This document shows, in pieces, positions 1 to 5,612 of a stretch of DNA of 8,022 nucleotides (the first letter of the stretch is position 1; each line of letters starts with the position of its first letter). The position numbers and the translations under genes were made by a program. Under the pieces are notes generated by a model. That model saw only the letters and a list, made by a program, of their open reading frames with translations. It did not search any database and was not told the DNA's origin. Origin of the DNA: PS1 clade bacterium (GTDB lineage Bacteria > Pseudomonadota > Alphaproteobacteria > RS24). The stretch spans positions 1-8,022 of the forward strand of contig JADHOK010000058.1 of the NCBI GenBank assembly GCA_016779015.1. Direction: 5' to 3'.

Positions 1-474
1 CACAAAATCCTCTTCGCCAAGTTCCAACTGCATCACCGCTTCCGAGACACTGAGCTGGCGCACTTGGCGCTGGCTTTCAGCAATCACCACCGGCGTAAAC
101 TCAGCCGGCGCTTCATCGATCGGTTCGGGGGCGAAGATTTTTTCCGGCGCTTGCAGAGGTGCCGCCAAGCGTTTCTGGTCGTGATGGTTTTTCAGCCGTC
201 TTTTATAGCGGCGTAATTGTTTTTCTATTTTACCGACCGATTGGTCGAAGCTGGCATAGACATCGCTATCGGCCCCTGAGGCGTGCAGATAAAGACCACT
301 ATCAAGATGCATGGCACAAGCCGCCTGAAACTCATGACCTTGTTTTGAAAAAGTCACGCTGACATCGGCCGAACGCTCAAAATATTTGCTCACCGCGTCT
401 TCGAGGCGGTGTTCGACATGCGCTTTTAAAGCAGCGCCGGTTTCCATGTGACGGCCGGTGATATTTATTTTCAT
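1..474 (-). CDS. hpf: Long-form ribosome hibernation promoting factor (HPF/RaiA family), 3' end outside window
   Basis: Seen: an open frame from the ATG at 474 gives 158 residues and leaves the window without a stop, so the C-terminus is missing. It opens with MKINITGRHMETGAALKAHV, typical of the S30AE/YfiA ribosome-binding domain (about residues 1-100), including a basic stretch KQLRRYKRRLKNHH at 85-98. An acidic, proline-rich linker (about 105-130) follows, then the start of the long-HPF C-terminal dimerisation domain (LSVSEAVMQLEL, 141-152). Known of the family: long HPF binds the 30S decoding region and dimerises through its C-terminal domain to form inactive 100S ribosomes in stationary phase. 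The Shine-Dalgarno AGGAGAAG lies just before the ATG. It is the downstream neighbour of lptB after 168 bases, the usual alphaproteobacterial order except that rpoN is absent between them. ptsN often follows, but that lies outside the window. Confidence 0.93.
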   Translation of the reverse strand, partial: MKINITGRHMETGAALKAHVEHRLEDAVSKYFERSADVSVTFSKQGHEFQAACAMHLDSGLYLHASGADSDVYASFDQSVGKIEKQLRRYKRRLKNHHDQKRLAAPLQAPEKIFAPEPIDEAPAEFTPVVIAESQRQVRQLSVSEAVMQLELGEEDFV

Positions 475-494
475 CTTCTTCTCCTGTCTTTTGG

Positions 495-517
495 CGGCTC
501 AAAAAGCCGTATGCGGC
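495..517 (-). other. Two overlapping, mutually exclusive short hairpins in the hpf leader
   Basis: On the minus strand GCCG-CATA-CGGC (517-506) is followed by five T, like a weak intrinsic terminator. Its 3' arm can instead pair downstream as CGGCT-TTTTG-AGCCG (509-495). Both stems are only 4-5 bp, so this could be chance in a GC-rich genome. They lie 21 bases or more upstream of the hpf ATG. Confidence 0.3.
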
Positions 518-557
518 ATTTCAGAAAAAACGCCGTCGCAGGCAGAAGCAAGTGTAT

Positions 558-599
558 CAGGCATGTGCCTGCATGAGCCTTAACTGTGCCTCATGAGGC
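558..599. repeat. Two short dyads in the lptB-hpf intergenic region
   Basis: CAGGCA-TG-TGCCTG (558-571) and the perfect 12-base palindrome GCCTCATGAGGC (588-599) lie about 30 bases apart, centre to centre, upstream of hpf. Such spacing would suit a dimeric regulator, but no recognised operator matches them and no clear -35/-10 pair accompanies them. Confidence 0.3.
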
Positions 600-606
600 G
601 CGAAGA

Positions 607-628
607 GTCGAGTCGCCGTCGAGTTGCC
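607..628. repeat. 11-base imperfect tandem duplication
   Basis: GTCGAGTCGCC (607-617) is followed directly by GTCGAGTTGCC (618-628), 10 of 11 bases identical. It sits just past the lptB stop codon. No function is suggested. Confidence 0.6.
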
Positions 629-642
629 GTGGCCGGACGGCT

Positions 643-1407
643 TTAAAGGGTGAAATCGTCACCCAGATAAGACGCCCGCACCGCCTCATTATTGACAATC
701 TCATCGGCCGTGCCCTCGGTCAGCACATTGCCGTCATGCATGATTACCGCGCGGTCGATAATGCCCAGCGTCTCGCGCACATTATGATCGGTAATCAGCA
801 CGCCAAGGCCGCGATCTTTCAATTGCGCCACCAAAGCACGAATATCGCTAATGGCAATCGGGTCGATACCGGCAAACGGCTCGTCGAGCAGGATGAAGCT
901 CGGGTCACTGGCCAAAGCGCGGGCAATCTCGACGCGGCGGCGTTCGCCGCCCGACAGCGCCCCACCGGCCGAATGGCGCACATGGGTAACAGAAAATTCT
1001 TGCAGCAGATTTTCCAGCTTATCGCCTTGCGCTTGCGGGTCGGGCTCGACGATTTGCAGAATCGACATAATATTGGCCTCAACCGACAAAGAGCTGAAAA
1101 TCGACGCTTCCTGCGGCAGATAACCGATGCCGAGACGGGCGCGGCGATACATTGGCAGATGCGATACATCCTGCCCGTCCAGCAAAATGCGCCCGCTATC
1201 GGGGCGCACCAAACCGGTAATCATGTAAAAGCTGGTCGTCTTACCGGCCCCGTTCGGCCCCAAAAGGCCGATCGCTTCGCGCCGGTTGAATTGCAGCGAC
1301 ATGTTTTTCACCACGTGCCGCCCTTTATAAGACTTGCACAGGTCGATCGCCTGCAAACCATCTAAGGTCGGCACAGGGGCGGTCAAATCGGAAGGCCGGC
1401 TGCTCAT
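643..1407 (-). CDS. lptB: Lipopolysaccharide export ABC transporter ATPase LptB
   Basis: The 254-residue protein is a complete ABC ATPase: Walker A GPNGAGKTT (50-58), Q-loop Gln99 (YLPQE), signature LSGGER (151-156), Walker B ILLDEP with the catalytic Glu176, D-loop AGID (179-182) and switch His208 (ITDHNVRET). The GLLGPNGAGKTTSFYMITGLV and ITDHNVRETL segments are characteristic of LptB. Known: LptB dimers power LptF/LptG to pull LPS out of the inner membrane towards LptC, LptA and the outer membrane; it acts on the cytoplasmic face. Neighbours agree: lptA ends 52 bases upstream and lptC precedes it. The N-terminus carries about 15 extra residues before the ABC core. The ATG at 1407 has no Shine-Dalgarno; a -10-like TATAGT ends six bases before it, so the gene may also be read from its own leaderless transcript. 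Confidence 0.97.
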   Translation of the reverse strand: MSSRPSDLTAPVPTLDGLQAIDLCKSYKGRHVVKNMSLQFNRREAIGLLGPNGAGKTTSFYMITGLVRPDSGRILLDGQDVSHLPMYRRARLGIGYLPQEASIFSSLSVEANIMSILQIVEPDPQAQGDKLENLLQEFSVTHVRHSAGGALSGGERRRVEIARALASDPSFILLDEPFAGIDPIAISDIRALVAQLKDRGLGVLITDHNVRETLGIIDRAVIMHDGNVLTEGTADEIVNNEAVRASYLGDDFTL

Positions 1408-1413
1408 GGCGCT

Positions 1414-1442
1414 ACTATAGTTTGGGGTGTGGGCAAGCGCAA
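1414..1442 (-). promoter_or_regulatory. Candidate internal promoter for lptB, possibly leaderless
   Basis: Reading the minus strand, TTGCGC (1442-1437), a 17-base spacer, then TATAGT (1419-1414) match the sigma-70 consensus at 3/6 and 5/6. Transcription would begin about seven bases on, at the lptB ATG itself (1407). Confidence 0.4.
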
Positions 1443-1459
1443 TTGCGGCAACGCCTCAA

Positions 1460-1963
1460 CTAGCGCAATTCAATGCGCGCGCGCGGCTTGTCGCCACCGC
1501 CGGTAAGGCGCGCTTTACCGCTCACCATATCGAGCGCCAATCGACCGCCCGATAGACGTTTTTCATCCGCGCCTGCCGCGTCCTCAACGACGGCGACATT
1601 GCCGCTGAGCACAAGCTTTTCGCCTTTCAAATCCATATCGGCGCGCGCCGCTGTGGCGCGGCGCGGTGCGGCTGTGTCATCGCCCGTTGAGACCAACACC
1701 ACATCACCGGTTGCCGTCAATGTTTCGGCCGTGCCGTCATCGCCCAAACGCAACACAATGCGCTGCGCCGTCAGGTTCAACGGGCCTTGCTCGAGCCGCG
1801 CCGCGCCGGTCAATTCGGCGACATTTTTCTCGCGCTGCCAGACCATCAACCCGGCAGCGATATCAATCGGCGCCGCGCTATCGGTGGCGAAGCGTAGGCC
1901 TTGGGCCAGTGTCGGCGCGGCGAGGCAAAATTGCAGCAGCGCAAAGACCATGACCGCGCGCAT
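1460..1963 (-). CDS. lptA: Periplasmic LPS transport protein LptA (OstA-like)
   Basis: The 167-residue product begins with a clear Sec signal peptide: hydrophobic core VMVFALLQFCLAAP, with probable cleavage after PTLA (residue 20). The mature part is an OstA/LptA beta-jellyroll: repeated short strands such as MVWQREKNVAELTGAARLEQ (40-59), LTAQRIVLRLG, LTATGDVVLVS, and a final LSGGRLALDMVSGKARLTGG (137-156). Known: LptA oligomers bridge LptC in the inner membrane and LptD in the outer membrane, carrying LPS across the periplasm. The length is normal for the family. Its ATG overlaps the lptC stop as TAATG, so translation is probably coupled. The assignment rests on position and fold more than on invariant residues, as LptA sequences diverge strongly. 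Confidence 0.9.
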   Translation of the reverse strand: MRAVMVFALLQFCLAAPTLAQGLRFATDSAAPIDIAAGLMVWQREKNVAELTGAARLEQGPLNLTAQRIVLRLGDDGTAETLTATGDVVLVSTGDDTAAPRRATAARADMDLKGEKLVLSGNVAVVEDAAGADEKRLSGGRLALDMVSGKARLTGGGDKPRARIELR

Positions 1964-2598
1964 TATTTGGCCTCCGCGGTTTGGCTTTGCAGCCGCATGG
2001 TAACATTCTCAAAACGATAGACGCCGAGGGTTTCATCGGCGGCCATGCGCTTGGCGGTCAACGCGCCGCTCGGCCCGTCCATGTCAGCGCCTTCGGGCGC
2101 TTGCCAATTGCCGTTCGTCACATCCATGTCGAGTTGTTGCGTGAGCACCACATTGCCGTCGCCGGTTTTGACCACCACATTGCCCGACAGATTGGCGGCA
2201 CCGGCTTCGGGGCCGGTCGGGCTTTTGTAAAACCCCTGATCGGCGACAAAAGACAGGCTGGGTTTTGTGGCCGTGGCGTCGAGCGTCAAATCGGCGGCGC
2301 GCAGCGCCACATCGCCATTGGTTTGCTGGCGTCCCTGTTCGGCTTTTAGGAGATAGGGTCGGCCATCGTTCAAACGTCCGGCAAATATCGGTCGGTTGAT
2401 GACCAGACGGTCGCTGCTCACAACCCCTTCACCGCCCGATTGGCGGGTAAAATCGGGATTGGACGCGAGCACTAAAAGGCCGAAAAGCAGCAGCGCGATA
2501 AGCGGCAATAAGCGCCGCAATCGGGTGATGCGTTGCGAATAAGCCGCCGTGTGGTCGGGTGAATTTTGCGGTTTTGTGTCGGGCTGTTGTTCAACCAT
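1963..2598 (-). CDS. lptC: LPS export protein LptC, inner-membrane anchored
   Basis: I place the start at the ATG at 2598, giving 211 residues. The frame stays open upstream to an ATG at 2730, but that extension lies wholly inside nrnC in another frame and reads as non-natural protein. After a charged N-terminus (RITRLRR, 23-29) comes one membrane segment (about 30-47, LLPLIALLLFGLLVLAS), then a periplasmic LptC jellyroll: VINRPIFAGRLNDGRPYLLKA (67-87), LSFVADQGFY, ANLSGNVVVKTGDGNVV, and the C-terminal YRFENVTMRL. Known: LptC accepts LPS from LptB2FG and passes it to LptA. It begins 10 bases after the nrnC stop and shares bases with the lptA start, so nrnC-lptC-lptA form one transcription unit. 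The ribosome binding site is weak, which suits translational coupling. Confidence 0.92.
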   Translation of the reverse strand: MVEQQPDTKPQNSPDHTAAYSQRITRLRRLLPLIALLLFGLLVLASNPDFTRQSGGEGVVSSDRLVINRPIFAGRLNDGRPYLLKAEQGRQQTNGDVALRAADLTLDATATKPSLSFVADQGFYKSPTGPEAGAANLSGNVVVKTGDGNVVLTQQLDMDVTNGNWQAPEGADMDGPSGALTAKRMAADETLGVYRFENVTMRLQSQTAEAK

Positions 2599-2608
2599 GA
2601 CGCTGCGC

Positions 2609-3220
2609 CTAATGGGCGAAGATGTCCAAATCGTCCCAGCCTGCCAGGTCCATGGCGGCGCGCACCAATACAAAGTCGAAACACGCTTCGGCCATCGGGC
2701 GGCGGCCTTCGCGGTCCAGCATCCCTTCAAGCTTATCTTTCAGCGCGTGCAGATGCAGCACATCGGAAGCGGCATAGTTTAATTGCGCGTCAGATAATTC
2801 GGCCGCTCCCCAATCGGAACTTTGCTGTGCTTTTGACAAATCAACGCCCAGCAATTCGCGGCTCAAATCCTTCAGGCCGTGGCGGTCGGTATAGGTGCGC
2901 ACCAGCTTGGAAGCGATTTTGGTGCACCATAGGGGCGCTGCGTGGACATTCAAATATTGCGCAATCACCGCCAAATCGAAGCGCGCATAATGGAAGATTT
3001 TGACCAATTGGCGGTCGCCCAGCACCGCTTTCAAGTTTGGCGCATCCCAATTTTCGCCGTCCAATTGCACAATATGCACCTCGCCATCGCCGGCCGAAAG
3101 CTGCACCAAGCACAGCCGGTCGCGCGACGGTTTCAGCCCCAATGTCTCGGTATCAACAGCAATGGAACCGCTGAAGCTGAGGCCGTCGGGCAGGTCGTTT
3201 TTATGCAAATGGATGGCCAT
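2609..3220 (-). CDS. nrnC: NrnC-type 3'-5' exoribonuclease (RNase D superfamily, DEDDy)
   Basis: The 203-residue protein is a bare DEDDy exonuclease domain with no HRDC domain, unlike classical RNase D (about 370 residues). Catalytic residues are in place: DTET with Asp23 and Glu25 (motif I), HYARFDL with Asp82 (motif II), and YAASD with Tyr149 and Asp153 (motif III). Known: alphaproteobacterial NrnC proteins of about 205 residues form octameric rings that degrade diribonucleotides, replacing the missing Orn, and clear the pGpG left from cyclic-di-GMP breakdown. Length, motif spacing and alphaproteobacterial context fit NrnC rather than Rnd; older annotations call such genes ribonuclease D. 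It heads the lpt operon, 10 bases before lptC. The ATG at 3220 has a good ribosome binding site, GAGAGG. Confidence 0.88.
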   Translation of the reverse strand: MAIHLHKNDLPDGLSFSGSIAVDTETLGLKPSRDRLCLVQLSAGDGEVHIVQLDGENWDAPNLKAVLGDRQLVKIFHYARFDLAVIAQYLNVHAAPLWCTKIASKLVRTYTDRHGLKDLSRELLGVDLSKAQQSSDWGAAELSDAQLNYAASDVLHLHALKDKLEGMLDREGRRPMAEACFDFVLVRAAMDLAGWDDLDIFAH

Positions 3221-3249
3221 AAGCGCCTCTCATCTATTGAACTGCTTTT

Positions 3250-3278
3250 CTTCTAGACCGAAGGGCACGCAAACTCAA
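3250..3278 (-). promoter_or_regulatory. Candidate promoter for the nrnC-lptCAB operon
   Basis: On the minus strand TTGAGT (3278-3273), a 17-base spacer and TAGAAG (3255-3250) match sigma-70 at 4/6 and 4/6. This would give a leader of about 23 bases before the nrnC ATG, containing its GAGAGG site. Confidence 0.35.
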
Positions 3279-3286
3279 GCGCGCAG

Positions 3287-3298
3287 CGCCTAGAGGCG
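3287..3298. repeat. Dyad between divergent promoters
   Basis: CGCCT-AG-AGGCG (3287-3298) lies between the two divergent candidate promoters, 8 bases from one -35 box and 11 from the other. It could be an operator; nothing identifies a regulator. Confidence 0.3.
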
Positions 3299-3309
3299 AC
3301 GCTTTGGCC

Positions 3310-3338
3310 TTGAAGCGGGTTTCAATAAACGACACAAT
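3310..3338 (+). promoter_or_regulatory. Candidate promoter for the 3-hydroxyacyl-CoA dehydrogenase gene
   Basis: TTGAAG (3310-3315), a 17-base spacer and CACAAT (3333-3338) match sigma-70 at 4/6 each. Start of transcription near 3345 would exclude the upstream ATG at 3339 and leave a leader of about 30 bases holding the GAGGGAGAG ribosome binding site. Confidence 0.4.
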
Positions 3339-3374
3339 ATGGGCCAGACAAACCGCCGGCTTTTGAGGGAGAGC

Positions 3375-4670
3375 ATGATGAGCAATGCAGCAGATTATAT
3401 GAATGAGGCGACGCAAACGGCGCGGCTGATTGACGGCATCGGCGGGAATGCGCCGCTGCGCCCGATCGAGAGCGTCGGCATTATCGGGGCCGGCACAATG
3501 GGCGGCGGCATTGCGATGAATTTCGCGACGGCCGGTATCGCCGTCACTATTGTTGAGACCAAAGAAGACGCGCTGACCCGCGGCCTCGGCGTGGTGCACG
3601 GCAATTATCAGCGTTCGGCCGATCGCGGGCGTTTTCCGCAAGAAGAAGTCGAGGCGCGCATGGGCCGCATCACCGGCGTTTTGGAGATGGAAAAACTGGC
3701 CGATTGCGATCTGGTCATCGAAGCGGTGTTTGAGGATATGGACCTCAAAAAGCAGATATTTTCCAATCTCGACAGGATTTGCAAACCGGGGGCCATTTTG
3801 GCGACCAATACATCGGCGTTGAATATTGACGAGATTGCCGCCGTAACAACCCGCCCGCAAGACGTTATCGGCTTGCATTTCTTCTCCCCCGCCAATGTCA
3901 TGAAGCTGTTGGAAATCGTCCGCGCTGATGAAACCGCCGATGATGTCGTCGCCACCTCCATGGCGCTGGCCGTGACCATAGGCAAAGTCGCGACACTGGT
4001 CGGCGTGTGCCCGGGCTTTGTCGGCAATCGCATATTGGCGGCGCGCCAGCGCGAGGCGCAAGCGCTGGTCAATCAGGGCGTGCTGCCTTGGGATGTCGAT
4101 AATGCATTCAACGCTTTCGGTTTCAAAATGGGGCCGTTCCAAATGTCGGATTTGGCGGGGCTGGATATTGGTTGGAAAAAAGGCGCTACGACCGGCAATC
4201 CGATACGCGACCGCCTATGCGAGATGGACCGCCGCGGCCAGAAAACAAGTGCCGGTTATTATGATTATGACGACAACCGCCAGCGCAGCCCGAGCCGGGT
4301 GACAGAGGAAATAATCGCCGATGTCACCGGTGTGGCGGCCGGTGCTTCGGGTCTGTCGGAAGACGATATTCTGGCGCGCTGCCTGCACCCTATGGTCAAT
4401 GAAGCGCTGGTTATCCTTGAAGAAAACAAAGCCCAACGCCCCAGCGATATCGATGTCATCTGGTCTTTCGGCTATGGCTGGCCGGGCGATACGGGCGGGC
4501 CGATGTTTTATGGCGACCTTGTCGGGGCGGCAGATATTCTCGCCACCATGCAAAAATTGGCGGCAGAAAATCAGGCCATCAAGCCCGCCAAAACGCTGGA
4601 GAGGCTGGCCAATGAAGGCGGGCGCTTTGTCGATTTGGATTTGGGGGGTCTTAAAACCGGCTCGGCTTAA
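3375..4670 (+). CDS. 3-hydroxyacyl-CoA dehydrogenase, stand-alone dehydrogenase half of a FadB/FadJ-type enzyme
   Basis: The product oxidises L-3-hydroxyacyl-CoA to 3-ketoacyl-CoA with NAD+ in beta-oxidation. Starting at 3375 (ribosome binding site GAGGGAGAG; the ATG at 3378 is nearly as good) it has 431 residues. A Rossmann domain opens with VGIIGAGTMGGGIAMNF (GxGxxG at 38-43); Glu61 at the end of beta-2 suggests NAD+. Catalytic residues are visible: Ser147 (TNTSALN), His168 (GLHFFSP), Glu180 (KLLEIV) and Asn218 (PGFVGNR). Two C-terminal 3HCDH domains follow; the second holds RCLHPMVNEALVILEE (335-350) and the FGYGWPGDTGGPMFYGD signature (365-381), usual in multifunctional FadB/FadJ. No enoyl-CoA hydratase domain or neighbouring thiolase is present, so the partner enzymes lie elsewhere. 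The preceding 30 residues, with PLRPIESVGIIGAG, resemble the linker of the fused enzymes. It converges on fpr, overlapping by four bases. Confidence 0.93.
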   Translation: MMSNAADYMNEATQTARLIDGIGGNAPLRPIESVGIIGAGTMGGGIAMNFATAGIAVTIVETKEDALTRGLGVVHGNYQRSADRGRFPQEEVEARMGRITGVLEMEKLADCDLVIEAVFEDMDLKKQIFSNLDRICKPGAILATNTSALNIDEIAAVTTRPQDVIGLHFFSPANVMKLLEIVRADETADDVVATSMALAVTIGKVATLVGVCPGFVGNRILAARQREAQALVNQGVLPWDVDNAFNAFGFKMGPFQMSDLAGLDIGWKKGATTGNPIRDRLCEMDRRGQKTSAGYYDYDDNRQRSPSRVTEEIIADVTGVAAGASGLSEDDILARCLHPMVNEALVILEENKAQRPSDIDVIWSFGYGWPGDTGGPMFYGDLVGAADILATMQKLAAENQAIKPAKTLERLANEGGRFVDLDLGGLKTGSA

Positions 4671-5443
4671 TCGACAAAAGCGCGTTCGATAACGAAATCG
4701 GCGGGGTCCGAATTGGCCCCTTCGCGCAGGCCGTGGTCTTCCATCAGCCCTTTCAGTTCTTTGGTCATCTCAATCGAGCCGCAAATCATCGCGCGGTCGG
4801 TCGCCGGGTCGAGCTTGGGCACGCCCAAATCCTCGAATAATTGGCCGGAGCGGATGAGGTCGGTGATGCGCCCTTCATGGTCGAAAGCCTGGCGCGTGCA
4901 GCTCTGGTAAAGCTTTAGCTTGCCTTGGCCCAGCGCGCCGATATCGGGATCGTTCAAAAACCCGTCCACCGTCTCGCGGCTATAGGCCAGCTCGGACACT
5001 TCGCGGCATGTATGGGTGACAATCACCTCATCGAATTTCTCGTAAGTTTCGGGGTCGCGAATAAGGCTGGCAAAAGGCGCAAAACCGGTGCCGGTCGAGA
5101 ACATATAAAGCCGCTTGCCGGGCTTGAGCGCATCCAGCACCAATGTGCCAACCGGTTTTTTGCCCAGCAGCACGTGATCGCCTTCGGTGATTTTTTGCAG
5201 CTTTGAGGTGAGTGGGCCGTCGGCCACTTTGATGGAATAAAACTCCAGCGTGTCGTCCCAATTGGGGCTCGCGACACTATAAGCGCGCAATAATGGTTTG
5301 CCGTTTTCTTGGGGCAGGCCAATCATGATGAATTCACCCGAGCGAAAGCGGAAACTTTGCGGCCGCGTGCAGGTGAATTTGAACAAGCGGTCAGTATAAT
5401 GAGTGACACTCAGCACTTTTTCTTCGCTCGGCGCATTGCTCAT
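4667..5443 (-). CDS. fpr: Ferredoxin/flavodoxin-NADP+ reductase
   Basis: The 258-residue FAD enzyme moves electrons between NADP(H) and ferredoxin or flavodoxin in the cytoplasm. Seen: FRFRSGEFIMIGL (31-43) and the FAD-binding RAYSVASP (53-60) of the N-terminal barrel, GPLTSKL (76-82) contacting the FAD pyrophosphate, the NADP-domain STGTGFAPF (116-124), YQSCTRQ (179-185) with the probable 2'-phosphate-binding Thr-Arg, CGS (221-223), and a C-terminal FVIERAFVD. Known: bacterial Fpr proteins of the Azotobacter/Rhodobacter subclass end in an Ala-Phe-Val tail whose aromatic ring stacks on the flavin, unlike the E. coli subclass ending in Tyr-Trp. In other bacteria fpr is often induced by oxidative stress. 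The ATG at 5443 has an AAGGA site eight bases upstream. It is monocistronic here, with its own AT-rich upstream region. Confidence 0.95.
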   Translation of the reverse strand: MSNAPSEEKVLSVTHYTDRLFKFTCTRPQSFRFRSGEFIMIGLPQENGKPLLRAYSVASPNWDDTLEFYSIKVADGPLTSKLQKITEGDHVLLGKKPVGTLVLDALKPGKRLYMFSTGTGFAPFASLIRDPETYEKFDEVIVTHTCREVSELAYSRETVDGFLNDPDIGALGQGKLKLYQSCTRQAFDHEGRITDLIRSGQLFEDLGVPKLDPATDRAMICGSIEMTKELKGLMEDHGLREGANSDPADFVIERAFVD

Positions 5444-5465
5444 CGGGGCAATCCTTAAAAATCTT

Positions 5466-5510
5466 GGCGGCCTTTGAATACATATCGGCCCTGAAGTAAT
5501 GTCGGCCTTT
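5466..5510. repeat. Three CGGCC-centred direct repeats in the fpr leader
   Basis: GGCGGCCTTT (5466-5475), ATATCGGCCC (5482-5491) and ATGTCGGCCTTT (5499-5510) repeat a CGGCC core at 17-18 base intervals, between the candidate -10 box and the fpr start. They could be binding sites or sequence-biased chance. Confidence 0.35.
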
Positions 5511-5535
5511 ATAACGCAAAGCTGTGGTCAGGCAA
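5508..5535 (-). promoter_or_regulatory. Candidate fpr promoter with AT-rich upstream region
   Basis: On the minus strand TTGCCT (5535-5530), a 16-base spacer and TATAAA (5513-5508) match sigma-70 at 4/6 and 5/6. Transcription would start near 5501, leaving a leader of about 58 bases. The 65 bases just upstream of the -35 box (5536-5600) contain only 13 G or C and carry A and T tracts like an UP element. Confidence 0.5.
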
Positions 5536-5612
5536 ACAATTTTCCAATATTTTTTGCGTAAATATTTATTCCACAATTATTTATGTATATTAAGCGAATA
5601 ACGGCGCGCGGT

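Noticed and set aside
540..580. Possible sigma-54 promoter (GGCAC and TTGC on the minus strand) before hpf
   Set aside because: The two elements are 13 bases apart instead of the required 5, so they cannot form a -24/-12 promoter.
586..1365. 259-codon plus-strand open frame over lptB
   Set aside because: It is the antisense of an unmistakable ABC ATPase, with low-complexity His/Arg/Gln-rich content and no family resemblance.
2599..2730. Upstream in-frame extension of lptC to the ATG at 2730
   Set aside because: The added 44 residues are nrnC read out of frame; the ATG at 2598, just after the nrnC stop, gives a normal LptC.
3339..3374. Upstream ATG of the dehydrogenase at 3339
   Set aside because: It has no Shine-Dalgarno and would lie before the predicted transcription start; GAGGGAGAG directs 3375 or 3378.
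3234..4142. 302-codon open frame antisense to the dehydrogenase
   Set aside because: It lies opposite a gene with full catalytic motifs, has no ribosome binding site or recognisable domain, and its composition is that of a reverse-frame shadow in GC-rich DNA.
5391..5576. 61-codon minus-strand open frame across the fpr promoter
   Set aside because: It spans the fpr promoter region and the fpr start in another frame, lacks a ribosome binding site and resembles nothing known.
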